A stretch of DNA of 64,000 bases, from contig VXOG01000098.1 of assembly GCA_009840165.1 (NCBI GenBank), forward strand, positions 1 to 64,000. Reading direction: 5' to 3'. The position numbers were made by a program, and so were the translations under genes. Positions within the stretch are counted from its first letter, which is position 1. The number at the start of each line of letters is the position of its first letter. Under the pieces are notes generated by a model. It searched no databases and was not told where the DNA came from. It saw nothing but the letters and a program-made list of their open reading frames with translations. The DNA comes from Chloroflexota bacterium. Its GTDB lineage: Bacteria; Chloroflexota; Dehalococcoidia; Lucifugimonadales; UBA3495. Below, one piece after another: positions 34,448-42,327 of the stretch.

Positions 34448-35409
34448 TGGTTGTCCGCCGTAATCTCCTGCCGCGTTTTAGGTTGGCCCTCGGCGCCTCC
34501 GGTCCGACTGATCCACACCCACGCCACCAACCCGATTAGCACCGCGAACCACAGGGTTGCCAGCCTTGTGAGCAACGTAGCCAGCGCCGCTTCGGGCGCG
34601 CCCAGGCCGGCCTGCCGCAGCAGGGCTACCATGCTGCCCTCGAAACCTACCAACCCGCCGGGCAGAGCGGTCACCGCGCCCACCAGCGCCGCCGCCGCCG
34701 AAATCGGCACGGCGATCAGTGGCGAGACCCATTCGCCGATGCCGACGATGACGATCCACAGCGCCAATCCCTCGGCAGCCCAGGCCAAGGCGCCCAGGAT
34801 CACCGCGACCGTGAGCATGGCCGGCGACATCAGGCGGCGGAAGCCGTCCAGCGATTGCGCCAGCGGCTCCCGCCATCTCCGCAGCACCGGCAATCGCAGC
34901 GCGAACTCTCCATATCGAGACGCGGCCAGGATCCCGGCGATGACTGCGACCACCAGAATGCTGCCCACAATCAGGGCCACGGCAGTCGGCAATAGCACGA
35001 TGCCGGTAAGCCCCAATAAGCCCACCGACACTACGTCCGTAAGGTGTTCCATGACCACAGCCGGCGCGGATGCCGAAACCGGGACGCCGGCCCGGCGGTT
35101 CAACCACACGCTCTTGAGCAACTCGCCCGCCTTCCCCGGCGTGATGGACAGGGCGAGTCCGGCAACGAAAACCGATGCGCTTACCGAGGAGGACACCTGG
35201 ATGTCCAGCGCCCGCAGGTATATCGCCCACCTCAGGTAGCGCAGCACATAGTTGACTACTGCCAGACCCAGGGCCGCCGCCAACCCCGCGTAAGGCGACG
35301 GCGCGCTCGCTAACAGGCTGCTCACCTCCCGCAGGTCTCCGTACACCAGCAGCCCGGCGAACGCCGCCACGGTCAGCAGGATTAGCAGCAGCCAGTTGCG
35401 CCGGTTCAA
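34444..35409 (-). CDS. flippase-like / lysylphosphatidylglycerol synthase TM domain protein
   Basis: 321 residues, about eight membrane segments. NRRAGVPVSASAPAVVMEHLTDV and ALPGGLVGFEGSMVALLRQAGL match the LPG-synthase transmembrane/AglD-like family (UPF0104). It overlaps larB by four bases and the UbiA gene by four, so the three are likely coupled. Lipid-linked sugar handling is plausible next to a UbiA enzyme, but unproved. Confidence 0.8.
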   Translation of the reverse strand: MNRRNWLLLILLTVAAFAGLLVYGDLREVSSLLASAPSPYAGLAAALGLAVVNYVLRYLRWAIYLRALDIQVSSSVSASVFVAGLALSITPGKAGELLKSVWLNRRAGVPVSASAPAVVMEHLTDVVSVGLLGLTGIVLLPTAVALIVGSILVVAVIAGILAASRYGEFALRLPVLRRWREPLAQSLDGFRRLMSPAMLTVAVILGALAWAAEGLALWIVIVGIGEWVSPLIAVPISAAAALVGAVTALPGGLVGFEGSMVALLRQAGLGAPEAALATLLTRLATLWFAVLIGLVAWVWISRTGGAEGQPKTRQEITADNQ

Positions 35410-36173
35410 TCCGCCCCACTATTTGGCATCAGGCAAATCTGCGCCGCCAGGTAGCCGGCGCCGAAGCCGTTGTCGATATTCACCACGCCGACGCCCGGCG
35501 CACAGGAATTGACCATCCCCAGCAGCGCGGCCAAGCCCTCGAAACTCGCCCCATAACCCACGCTGGTGGGAACCGCAATGACCGGCGCGGATACCAGCCC
35601 GGACACCACGCTGGCCAGCGCCGCCTCCATGCCGGCGACAACTACGATCACCCGTGCCTGCTGCAATCGTTCCAGCTGATCCAGCAGCCGGTGCAGTCCG
35701 GCGACGCCCACGTCGTTCAGCCGTCCGGCGGAGCAGCCCATCAGCTCGGCGGTAACCGTGGCCTCCTCGGCCGCCGGCAGGTCGGCGGTGCCGGCGGTAA
35801 CGATCAGCAGCCCCGTGTCCCGTGGCGCGGACGGTGGATCTGCGGGAACCACGATGCACCGGGCCAACTGCCGGTACTCCGCCGATGGAACTACAGCCGA
35901 CACTGCCCGAAAAGCATCCGGTGCGGCGCGTGTCACCAGCACGGGATGGCCGCGATCCCCCATGGCGGATACGATCCCGGCGATCTGCTCCGGCGTCTTT
36001 CCTTGTCCCATCACCACCTCGGGCCAGCCGGTGCGCAGTGGCCGGTGATGGTCCAGTCGGGCAAAGTCCAGGTCCTGGTACGGCAAACCCCGCAGGGCAA
36101 CCACCGCGTCGGACACGGCTACGCTCCCATCGCGTACCCCTTCCAGCAGGGCGAAGAGCGACGCCGAATCCAT
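35406..36173 (-). CDS. larB: nickel pincer cofactor biosynthesis protein LarB
   Basis: 255 residues of the PurE-like LarB family, which carboxylates and hydrolyses nicotinic acid adenine dinucleotide in making the Ni-pincer cofactor. EVVMGQGKTPEQIAGIV, TAGTADLPAAEEATVTAELMG, VVAGMEAALASVVSGLV and IAVPTSVGYGASFEGLAAL are all visible. LarC and LarE are absent here. Its grouping with membrane lipid genes is unusual. Confidence 0.93.
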   Translation of the reverse strand: MDSASLFALLEGVRDGSVAVSDAVVALRGLPYQDLDFARLDHHRPLRTGWPEVVMGQGKTPEQIAGIVSAMGDRGHPVLVTRAAPDAFRAVSAVVPSAEYRQLARCIVVPADPPSAPRDTGLLIVTAGTADLPAAEEATVTAELMGCSAGRLNDVGVAGLHRLLDQLERLQQARVIVVVAGMEAALASVVSGLVSAPVIAVPTSVGYGASFEGLAALLGMVNSCAPGVGVVNIDNGFGAGYLAAQICLMPNSGAD

Positions 36174-36176
36174 GCT

Positions 36177-36557
36177 TCAACCCGTTTCGGACGCCTGAGC
36201 GGTTGCGGCGGTTTGCGTCTTGATCAGGCGGTAGAGGCCGCCCAGCGTGCTCATGCCGGCCACATAGGCCGAGAACACCGCCACCGCAATCCAGGTCAGG
36301 ATCACGAACCGTCCGGGTATGGGCAGCGCCAGGGTCACGATAATGGCGATTGCTGCCAGAATCACAGCGGACACCGCTCCAACCACGCAGCCGAACCAGG
36401 CCGCGGCCAGCAGCGGCGCGCGGTCCCCTACGTCCACGGATCGGATGCCGAAATACGCGCCCAGGAACGGCCCGAAAGGCGCCAGCAACACCTGGGCGAT
36501 GGGGATCACCGTGCATATCAGCATCACGGCCAGCGCGGTGAGTACGCCTTTAGCCAT
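36177..36557 (-). CDS. small integral membrane protein, 126 residues
   Basis: Four hydrophobic segments starting MAKGVLTALAVMLICTVIPI, with GPFLGAYFGIR in the first loop and AAWFGCVVGAVSAVILAAIA. The layout resembles small DUF5518-like proteins, but I do not recognise the family with certainty. It is three bases upstream of larB and likely in the same transcript. ATG at 36557 preferred over a longer hydrophilic extension. Confidence 0.7.
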   Translation of the reverse strand: MAKGVLTALAVMLICTVIPIAQVLLAPFGPFLGAYFGIRSVDVGDRAPLLAAAWFGCVVGAVSAVILAAIAIIVTLALPIPGRFVILTWIAVAVFSAYVAGMSTLGGLYRLIKTQTAATAQASETG

Positions 36558-36664
36558 GGCGGGGCAGCCGGTCGGGGATTGGCGATGATAAGGTTCGCAT
36601 GGGAGCAATCAGTATAGCCGGCCGGGGGCGACGGCGCATTGGCGTTTCGGATTATAATCTCCGC

Positions 36665-36696
36665 GTAGGGGCGGGTCTTGTGCCCGCCCTGGGTAC
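36665..36696. repeat. degenerate family B palindrome
   Basis: GTAGGGGCGGGTCTTGTGCCCGCCCTGGGTAC-like hairpin just upstream of the thioesterase gene, with a mismatch-bearing arm. Confidence 0.7.
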
Positions 36697-36718
36697 AGTC
36701 AGGACGCAGGAGGAAACA

Positions 36719-37147
36719 ATGACGCAGCAGGAAGCATCCTCGCCGGCCGAGCAGGACGGGCCGTTCGCCGAATTACTGGACATACGACCCGGCGAATCAG
36801 CCAACGGCGTGGGCACGGCCTTTATGACGGTGGCGGACAAGCATCGCCAACGCGCGGGCGCAGTGCAGGGAGGCATATTGGTGGCCCTGGCCGACTACGC
36901 ATTTTTCCGCGCCTGCCGGTCGGTCCTGAAAGAGGGCGAACACGCCGTCACCATCGAGCTGAAACTGAATTTCATCGCCCCGGCCCGGGAGGGAGAACTT
37001 ACCGCTCGCACTAATATCAAGAGCCGCGGCGGGCGGATCATCGTCGGCGACATGGAAATCACCGGGCCGGACGGCAGCCTCATCGCCACCGGCTTGGGAA
37101 CCTACATGACGGTGTACGACCGCCGGACGACGCCAAAGCTAGACTGA
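36719..37147 (+). CDS. PaaI-like hotdog thioesterase
   Basis: 142 residues. NGVGTAFMTVADKHRQRAGAVQGGILVALADYAFFRA is the hotdog core with the G-A-V-Q-G-G-I-L-x-x-L-A-D segment; the helix carries the Asp seen in PaaI active sites. It hydrolyses acyl-CoA thioesters, possibly aromatic ones. AGGAGG precedes the ATG. It stands alone between repeats. Confidence 0.88.
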   Translation: MTQQEASSPAEQDGPFAELLDIRPGESANGVGTAFMTVADKHRQRAGAVQGGILVALADYAFFRACRSVLKEGEHAVTIELKLNFIAPAREGELTARTNIKSRGGRIIVGDMEITGPDGSLIATGLGTYMTVYDRRTTPKLD

Positions 37148-37160
37148 GGAAGCATTAAAA

Positions 37161-37199
37161 CTCCCTCTCCCCTGGTGGGAGAGGGTTGGGGTGAGGGGG
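37161..37199. repeat. dispersed palindrome, family E
   Basis: CCCTCTCCCCTGG...GGGAGAGGGTTGGGGTGAGGGGG unit after the thioesterase gene, followed by TTTT, so it may terminate transcription. Confidence 0.85.
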
Positions 37200-37233
37200 C
37201 TTTTGAATTCCCGGCGACTGCTTTGTGGCACGG

Positions 37234-37263
37234 TTGGCATTCCCCGTATCAATTGGGTATAAT
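37234..37263 (+). promoter_or_regulatory. promoter of the Rrf2 regulator gene
   Basis: TTGGCA (37234-37239), 18-base spacer, perfect TATAAT (37258-37263), 24 bases before the start. Confidence 0.7.
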
Positions 37264-37286
37264 CGTCAGAAGACGGAGGTGTCGGT

Positions 37287-37766
37287 TTGCGCATCCCCAT
37301 GAGAGTCGATTACGGGGTTCGGGCGTTGGTCGAGTTGGCCATGCGCTACGGTGACGGCCCGGTGCAAACCTCCGCCATCGCCTACCGGCAGGGCATTCCA
37401 GAATCGTACCTGGAACGGCTGATGTCCGCGCTGAACAAAAGCGGCTTCGTCCACAGCCGGCGTGGCCCCCAGGGCGGCCACCTGCTGGCCCGTCCTCCGC
37501 AGCACGTCAATCTGTATGAAATCATGCAGGAACTGGACGGCAATTCATCGCCTCTTGATTGTCTGACCCTCCCGACGGACTGCATGTTTGCGGACTGCTG
37601 CGCCCAAAAGGAAATCTGGCAGACGGTGGAGGACTCCATTCAGAAGGTTCTTGAAGGGACCACGCTGGCGCACCTGGCCGAGCGGCAATGCGCACTGACC
37701 GAGGGATCCACCACACGGGCCGATGATTGGCAACCGGTTGCTGGTCCGGTTCCGGCATCCGTTTGA
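37287..37766 (+). CDS. Rrf2 family regulator with Fe-S type cysteines
   Basis: 159 residues. RVDYGVRALVELAMRYGDG and GIPESYLERLMSALNKSGFVHSRRGPQGGHLLAR form the winged helix; Cys92, Cys99 and Cys104 (with Cys105) match the IscR-type [2Fe-2S] ligands in spacing. It probably senses Fe-S or redox state. The TTG start is supported by GGAGGT six bases upstream, though a Met five codons in is possible. It precedes the MoeB/CysM genes and may govern sulfur assimilation. Confidence 0.88.
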   Translation: MRIPMRVDYGVRALVELAMRYGDGPVQTSAIAYRQGIPESYLERLMSALNKSGFVHSRRGPQGGHLLARPPQHVNLYEIMQELDGNSSPLDCLTLPTDCMFADCCAQKEIWQTVEDSIQKVLEGTTLAHLAERQCALTEGSTTRADDWQPVAGPVPASV

Positions 37767-37777
37767 TCCCAGGTTTC

Positions 37778-37805
37778 CGCTCATCCTGAGCCTGTCGAAG
37801 GATGC
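37778..37805. repeat. dispersed repeat, family D
   Basis: CCGCTCATCCTGAGCCTGTCGAAGGAT unit after the Rrf2 gene, ending just before the next promoter. Confidence 0.7.
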
Positions 37806-37813
37806 CCTTTCAC

Positions 37814-37841
37814 TTGACAAAAAATCCGGCCCGGCGATAAA
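37814..37841 (+). promoter_or_regulatory. promoter of the moeB-cysM unit
   Basis: TTGACA (37814-37819), 16-base spacer, GATAAA (37836-37841). It would give a leader of about 200 bases. Confidence 0.6.
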
Positions 37842-37888
37842 CTCGCTGGAAATGCTGCCAACGCGACGCTTGATCCTCACCTGCGCCT

Positions 37889-37997
37889 GTCCCGGCACAT
37901 AGGGGACGGGCTGACTGCAACTGCAAAGCGCCTGTGCCCGCAAAAACCGTGCCACGGATTGGGGCGCGGGTTTTCTTTTGGGCGGGAACCCCGCGCC
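37889..37997 (+). promoter_or_regulatory. structured leader with mutually exclusive hairpins before moeB
   Basis: A first stem is GTCCC/GGGAC (37889-37907). A second, CCCGC (37937-37941) with GCGGG (37966-37970), contains an inner CCGT/ACGG stem and is followed by TTTTCTTTT, so it looks like a terminator. A third stem, GGCGCGGGTT (37963-37972) with AACCCCGCGCC (37987-37997), uses the same bases and so cannot form with the second. This is the arrangement of an attenuator or riboswitch. No known riboswitch class is recognised. Confidence 0.5.
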
Positions 37998-38051
37998 AAT
38001 GCTGTCCTACACATCGATCACACCGAAAATACCGACACGGAGGAACCCCAA

Positions 38052-38903
38052 ATGGTGCAACCACTTCGGTTGACCCCGGACCAGGTCAAACGCTACAGCC
38101 GCCATATCATCATGCAGGACGTGGGCAGCGCCGGACAGCGCAAAATGATGGAGTCCAGCGCGCTGATCATCGGCGCCGGCGGACTGGGTTCTCCCTCGGC
38201 GGTGTACCTGGCGTTGGCCGGCGTAGGCAAGCTGGGCATCGTTGACTTCGACGTGGTCGAACTGTCCAACCTGCAACGGCAGATCCTCCACCACACGCCC
38301 GACGTGGGACGCCCCAAAGTCCAGTCGGCCCTGGACAACATCAAGTCCTACAACCCTGAAGTTGACGTGGTGTTGCACGAAGCCTGGCTCACCTCCGAGA
38401 ACGCCTTTGACATCATCGGCCAGTACGACATTGTGATCAACGGCGCGGACAACTTCGCCACCCGCTACCTGGTCAACGACGCCTGCTACTTGCTCAACAA
38501 GCCGCTCATCGACGGCAGCATCCTGATTTTCGACGGCCAGGCCACCGTATTCCTGCCGGGCCAGGGCTGCTACCGCTGCCTGTTCCCCGCCCCACCGCCT
38601 CCGGGTATGGTGCCCAACTGCGCTGAGGCCGGCGTGCTCGGCGCGCTGACCGGCCTGGTCGGGTCCATTCAAGCCACCGAAGCGCTCAAACACATCCTGG
38701 GCATCGGGGAGAGCCTGTCCTCCCGCCTGCTGGTCATTGACGCTTTGAGCATGCAATTCCGGGAAGTCCGCCTCCGGCGGAACCCCGACTGCCCGCTGTG
38801 CGGGGAAAACCCGACGGTGAAGGAGCTCATTGACTACGAAGTGTTCTGCGGAGTGGCCGAGGAAGCCCCCGAACCCCTCGCCGTCGCGGCCGGGGCCGTG
38901 TAG
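38052..38903 (+). CDS. MoeB/ThiF-family E1-like adenylyltransferase
   Basis: 283 residues. RYSRHIIMQDVGSAGQ is the family opening, GAGGLGSPSA at 41-50 the ATP site, and two C-x-x-C pairs (CYRC and CPLC) the structural zinc. NCAEAGVLG carries the candidate catalytic Cys. These proteins adenylate the C-terminal Gly-Gly of small sulfur carriers such as MoaD, ThiS or CysO. Here it stands 24 bases from cysM, pointing to sulfur-carrier-dependent cysteine synthesis. No rhodanese domain is fused, and no carrier gene is beside it. Confidence 0.92.
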   Translation: MVQPLRLTPDQVKRYSRHIIMQDVGSAGQRKMMESSALIIGAGGLGSPSAVYLALAGVGKLGIVDFDVVELSNLQRQILHHTPDVGRPKVQSALDNIKSYNPEVDVVLHEAWLTSENAFDIIGQYDIVINGADNFATRYLVNDACYLLNKPLIDGSILIFDGQATVFLPGQGCYRCLFPAPPPPGMVPNCAEAGVLGALTGLVGSIQATEALKHILGIGESLSSRLLVIDALSMQFREVRLRRNPDCPLCGENPTVKELIDYEVFCGVAEEAPEPLAVAAGAV

Positions 38904-38927
38904 AGTCAAATTGTTGAGACGCTGCTA

Positions 38928-39878
38928 ATGCTCACCAAGGCCGCCTACAAAGGTCTGATTTCCACCATCGGCAACACGCCGCTGGTGGAACTGGAAAACC
39001 TGAGCCCTAACCCCAACGTCCGGCTGTACGCCAAGCTGGAGGGTCAGAACCCCACCGGCAGCGTCAAGGACCGCATCGCCCTCAAGATGATCGAGCGCGC
39101 GGAAGCGAACGGTGAAATTTCACCCAACCGCACCATCCTCGAACCCACGTCGGGCAACACCGGCATCTCCCTGGCCATGATCGGCCGGCTGAAGGGCTAC
39201 AAGGTGTCCGTGGTGATGCCCGAAAACGTCTCCGTGGAGCGCACGCAACTGCTGGAAGCATACGGCGCCGAGATCATCTACTCCGACGGGACGCTGGGTA
39301 CCAACGGGAGCGTGGTGGTCGCCCAGGAAATCGTCGAGAAGAACCCCCACGACTACCTGATGCTCTACCAGTACGGTAACGAGGGCAACCCTGAAGCCCA
39401 CTACGAGGGAACCGGCCAGGAAATCGTCGAAGCCTTGCCGGACGTGGACGTGTTCGTCGCCGGCCTGGGCACCGGCGGCACGCTGATGGGCAATGCCCGC
39501 CGCCTCAAGGAACACCGCAGCGACATCAAGATCATCGCAGTCGCGCCCGAACCGGACGACTTCATATCCGGTCTGCGTCGCCTGGAGGACGGATTCATAC
39601 CGCCCATCCTGGACATCAACCTGCTGGACAACCGCCTGCTGGTGAACAGCTTCGATTCCTTCTACATGACGAAAGACTTGATGGACAAGGAAGGCATCTT
39701 CGCCGGCATCTCCTCCGGTTCGGTCATCGCCGGCGCGTTGAAGTGGGCGGAGCGCATGGAGAGCGGCAACGTGGTCTGCCTGCTGGCAGACGGCGGCTGG
39801 AAATACCTGAGCAGCCAGTTGTGGACGCGGGACTACGAAACCCTTGCCAAAGAAGCCCAGGGCAAGATCTGGTGGTAG
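38928..39878 (+). CDS. cysM: cysteine synthase (CysM/CysK family)
   Basis: 316 residues, PLP enzyme. NPTGSVKDRIA holds the PLP Lys47, EPTSGNTGISLAM the substrate loop, and GLGTGGTLMG the phosphate-binding Gly loop. The C-terminus ends in KIWW, a long tail seen in some CysM. It makes cysteine from O-acetyl- or O-phospho-serine and a sulfur donor. The neighbouring MoeB/ThiF gene suggests a thiocarboxylated carrier as donor. ATG follows GAGACGCTGCTA. Confidence 0.93.
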   Translation: MLTKAAYKGLISTIGNTPLVELENLSPNPNVRLYAKLEGQNPTGSVKDRIALKMIERAEANGEISPNRTILEPTSGNTGISLAMIGRLKGYKVSVVMPENVSVERTQLLEAYGAEIIYSDGTLGTNGSVVVAQEIVEKNPHDYLMLYQYGNEGNPEAHYEGTGQEIVEALPDVDVFVAGLGTGGTLMGNARRLKEHRSDIKIIAVAPEPDDFISGLRRLEDGFIPPILDINLLDNRLLVNSFDSFYMTKDLMDKEGIFAGISSGSVIAGALKWAERMESGNVVCLLADGGWKYLSSQLWTRDYETLAKEAQGKIWW

Positions 39879-39897
39879 GCTAGGGCGGCAATTCGCC

Positions 39898-39926
39898 TTG
39901 CCCATTGGCCGTGACGATGATATAAT
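39898..39926 (+). promoter_or_regulatory. promoter of the nusA-infB operon
   Basis: TTGCCC (39898-39903), 17-base spacer, perfect TATAAT (39921-39926), giving a leader of about 165 bases. Confidence 0.75.
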
Positions 39927-40008
39927 CCTGCCACATAAACGCCCTGTTGCAGGGATGAAGGCCATCCGACGTTCGGGCCTGCAACGAGAGGTTCAAGGAT
40001 TGACTATT

Positions 40009-40035
40009 AGGCGGGGCGTACACCCGCCTTATTTC
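40009..40035 (+). terminator. terminator-like hairpin in the nusA leader
   Basis: AGGCGGG (40009-40015), seven-base loop, CCCGCCT (40023-40029), then TATTTCT. Placed between the promoter and nusA it could be an attenuator through which NusA controls its own operon. rimP, which usually precedes nusA, is absent here. Confidence 0.6.
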
Positions 40036-40096
40036 TATCAATTCCACCGGGGCGAGCCCAAAGACCGGAGCGAGCGTTCGGCCAGCGGAGGACAAC

Positions 40097-41887
40097 GTGA
40101 AAAGCGATTTCATGATGGCGTTGAATCAGTTATCTGCCGAACGCGGACTACGCAAGGAACTGGTGCTCAACAAGGTGGAGGTGGCTCTGGCCACCGCGTT
40201 CCGCCGGGACAGCGTCGCCGGCGCCAAAAACCTCTCGGTGAAGCTCAACCCCAACACGGGCGACATCAGCATCTTCCCGTTGCGGACCGTGGTGGAGGAA
40301 GTGGACGATCCCGAGACCCAGATTCTGCTGTCCGAGGCTTTGAAAATTGCCCCCGACGCCCAGGTGGACACTGAAATTCCCGAATCCGACGAGGTATCTT
40401 ACGACACTAGCCGCATCTCCGCTCAAACCGCCCGGCAGGTTCTCATGCAGGGGTTGCGTGAGGCGGAAAGGGAAAAGACCTTTGAAGAATACTCCGGTTA
40501 CCAGGGCGAAATAATCAGCGGCAGCATCGAAAGCATTGAAAAAGGCCCCACGGTTTTCGTCAACCTGAACCCTCACCAGGCCCAGAACCAGAATCGGGCG
40601 CGGGGTATCATGCGTCCTGACAACCAGGTTGGCAATGAACGCTACCGCAAGGGCCAGAACCTCAAGGTGCTGCTGGTGGAAGTCCAGCAGACCACCCGCG
40701 GACCCGAGGTAGTGGTCAGCCGTTCACATCGAGACCTTCTGCGCCGGCTCATGGAGGCTGAAGTTCCCGAAATCAGCAACGGCACGGTGGAAATTCGCGC
40801 CATCGCCAGAGACCCCGGGATTCGCAGCAAAGTTGCTGTCGCATCTCACCAGGACGGCGTTGACCCGGTGGGCTCCTGCATTGGGCTGCGGGGCAATCGT
40901 ATCCAGAGCATCGTCAACGAGTTGCAGGGCGAAAAGATCGACGTTATCGAGTGGGACTCAAACCCCCAGGTTATGATTTCGCGCGCCCTCAGCCCGGCCG
41001 ACGTGGGCGCGGTGGAACTGGATACGGATGAACGGACGGCGTATGTGGTGGTTCCCGAAAGCCAGATGTCGCTGGCCATTGGCCGCGACGGTCAGAACGC
41101 AAAGTTGGCTGCTCGTCTGACCGGATGGCGGCTGGACATCAAGAACGTGGAACAATGGGAGGCCCTGCGGGCGGCGCGCGCCGCTGAAGCCGCGCGCATC
41201 GCAGCCGAGCAGGCAGCCGCGGCCGCACTTGCAGAAGCGGAAGCCGAGGCCCAAAGAGCTGCTGCCGCCGCTGAAGCGGTTCAGGAACAGTCCGAAGTAG
41301 AAACCCTGAGCGTTGCTGAAGCCGCCGAGGCCGCGATTGCGGAAACCGGCCTGTCTGTAGAAGCGCCTGAAGCTGTTGAACTCCCTGATGAGGTGGTGGA
41401 GATTGAGACTGCGGTTGCCGCGGAAGCTCCGGCGCTGATTGAAGAAAGCGCGCCTGAAGTTGCTGAGCCGGTCGCAGAAGAGGCTGAAACCGACCCGGAC
41501 TACGACGAAGAAGCTCTCCTCGCCGCAATGTTGGCGGAGGAAGAGGCTGCTGCCGCCTTGGCGGAAGCGCAGCGTGAAGCAGAGCCTGAACCCGAACCCG
41601 AGTCGGTTGGCCTGAGCGTAGATGCCCTCGAAAATCTCACCCTGGACGACGTAATTGAAGATTACGATGAGGCCGAGGATGAGTTTGAAGATGAGGAACT
41701 TGACGAGGATATGAGCGAACTTCTCGCTGGCCTGCCTAACCTGGCGCCTGATGCGGGCAAGATCCGGTTCGCGGAAGACATTGTTGGCGATTTCAGAGGA
41801 GGCTCCGGACGCCGGCGGCGCGGCGGCGGCAACCGGCGTGGCGGCAACGTGCCGGGCGCTCGCGGCCCGGGCCCGCGCCGACGCTAA
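40097..41887 (+). CDS. nusA: transcription factor NusA with acidic and Arg/Gly-rich tail
   Basis: 596 residues. N-terminal domain (1-130), S1 domain (about 135-200), KH1 and KH2 (about 205-350; [17 protein letters not shown] and [24 protein letters not shown] are the KH cores). After about 350 the protein is a long Ala/Glu-rich low-complexity tail of 230 residues ending in [13 protein letters not shown], much longer than in E. coli. GTG start follows GGAGGACAAC. It acts in pausing, termination and antitermination. Confidence 0.95.
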   Translation: MKSDFMMALNQLSAERGLRKELVLNKVEVALATAFRRDSVAGAKNLSVKLNPNTGDISIFPLRTVVEEVDDPETQILLSEALKIAPDAQVDTEIPESDEVSYDTSRISAQTARQVLMQGLREAEREKTFEEYSGYQGEIISGSIESIEKGPTVFVNLNPHQAQNQNRARGIMRPDNQVGNERYRKGQNLKVLLVEVQQTTRGPEVVVSRSHRDLLRRLMEAEVPEISNGTVEIRAIARDPGIRSKVAVASHQDGVDPVGSCIGLRGNRIQSIVNELQGEKIDVIEWDSNPQVMISRALSPADVGAVELDTDERTAYVVVPESQMSLAIGRDGQNAKLAARLTGWRLDIKNVEQWEALRAARAAEAARIAAEQAAAAALAEAEAEAQRAAAAAEAVQEQSEVETLSVAEAAEAAIAETGLSVEAPEAVELPDEVVEIETAVAAEAPALIEESAPEVAEPVAEEAETDPDYDEEALLAAMLAEEEAAAALAEAQREAEPEPEPESVGLSVDALENLTLDDVIEDYDEAEDEFEDEELDEDMSELLAGLPNLAPDAGKIRFAEDIVGDFRGGSGRRRRGGGNRRGGNVPGARGPGPRRR

Positions 41888-41937
41888 ACTCACCCCATGA
41901 CCGTATCACGACTCTCAGTAGACGGCAGGTAACCGGG

Positions 41938-42273
41938 ATTCCCAAAAAGCGACACATACCCGAACGCAGTTGCATCGCCTGTGGCCGGAAAGGTCCTAAG
42001 GGCCAGTTGACTCGAATTGTCCGCACGCCACAGGGGTCGGTCATGCCCGACCCAACCGGCCGGGCCAACGGCCGAGGAGCTTACCTGTGCCACGGCGTTG
42101 GGTGCTGGGAACGGGGGTTGGCAAAGCGGGCGCTGGAGAGAAGCCTTCGGGCGCGACTGGCGGATTCAGACCTCGAAGCCCTGCAGGACTACTACATCGA
42201 GCTAATCTCATCCGCCGGCGCCAGCGCCGGAAAGACCCCGGACGCCCACGCGGAGTCCGTACCCCAGGGCTGA
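41938..42273 (+). CDS. ylxR: YlxR family RNA-binding protein, no ordinary start codon
   Basis: The conserved YlxR reading runs IPKKRHIPERSCIACGRKGP, then LTRIVRTPQG, DPTGRANGRGAYLCHGVGCWERGLAKRALERSL. Its C-x-x-C opening lies upstream of the first possible ATG/GTG/TTG start (TTG at 42007), so that start is wrong. ATT at 41938 with GCAGGT eight bases upstream is the best candidate; the alternative is a shift from a short frame starting ATG at 41897 (stop TAA 41930). Position between nusA and infB is the classical one. YlxR is a nucleoid/RNase P-associated RNA-binding protein. Confidence 0.8.
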   Translation: MPKKRHIPERSCIACGRKGPKGQLTRIVRTPQGSVMPDPTGRANGRGAYLCHGVGCWERGLAKRALERSLRARLADSDLEALQDYYIELISSAGASAGKTPDAHAESVPQG

Positions 42274-42327
42274 ACCCGCCGTAGCCGGAATCCCTTCACG
42301 GGTTCCTGGCACGAGGAGGTGTTATTT

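Noticed and set aside
42007-42273. YlxR starting at TTG 42007
   Set aside because: It would remove the conserved C-x-x-C segment that lies in the same open frame upstream.
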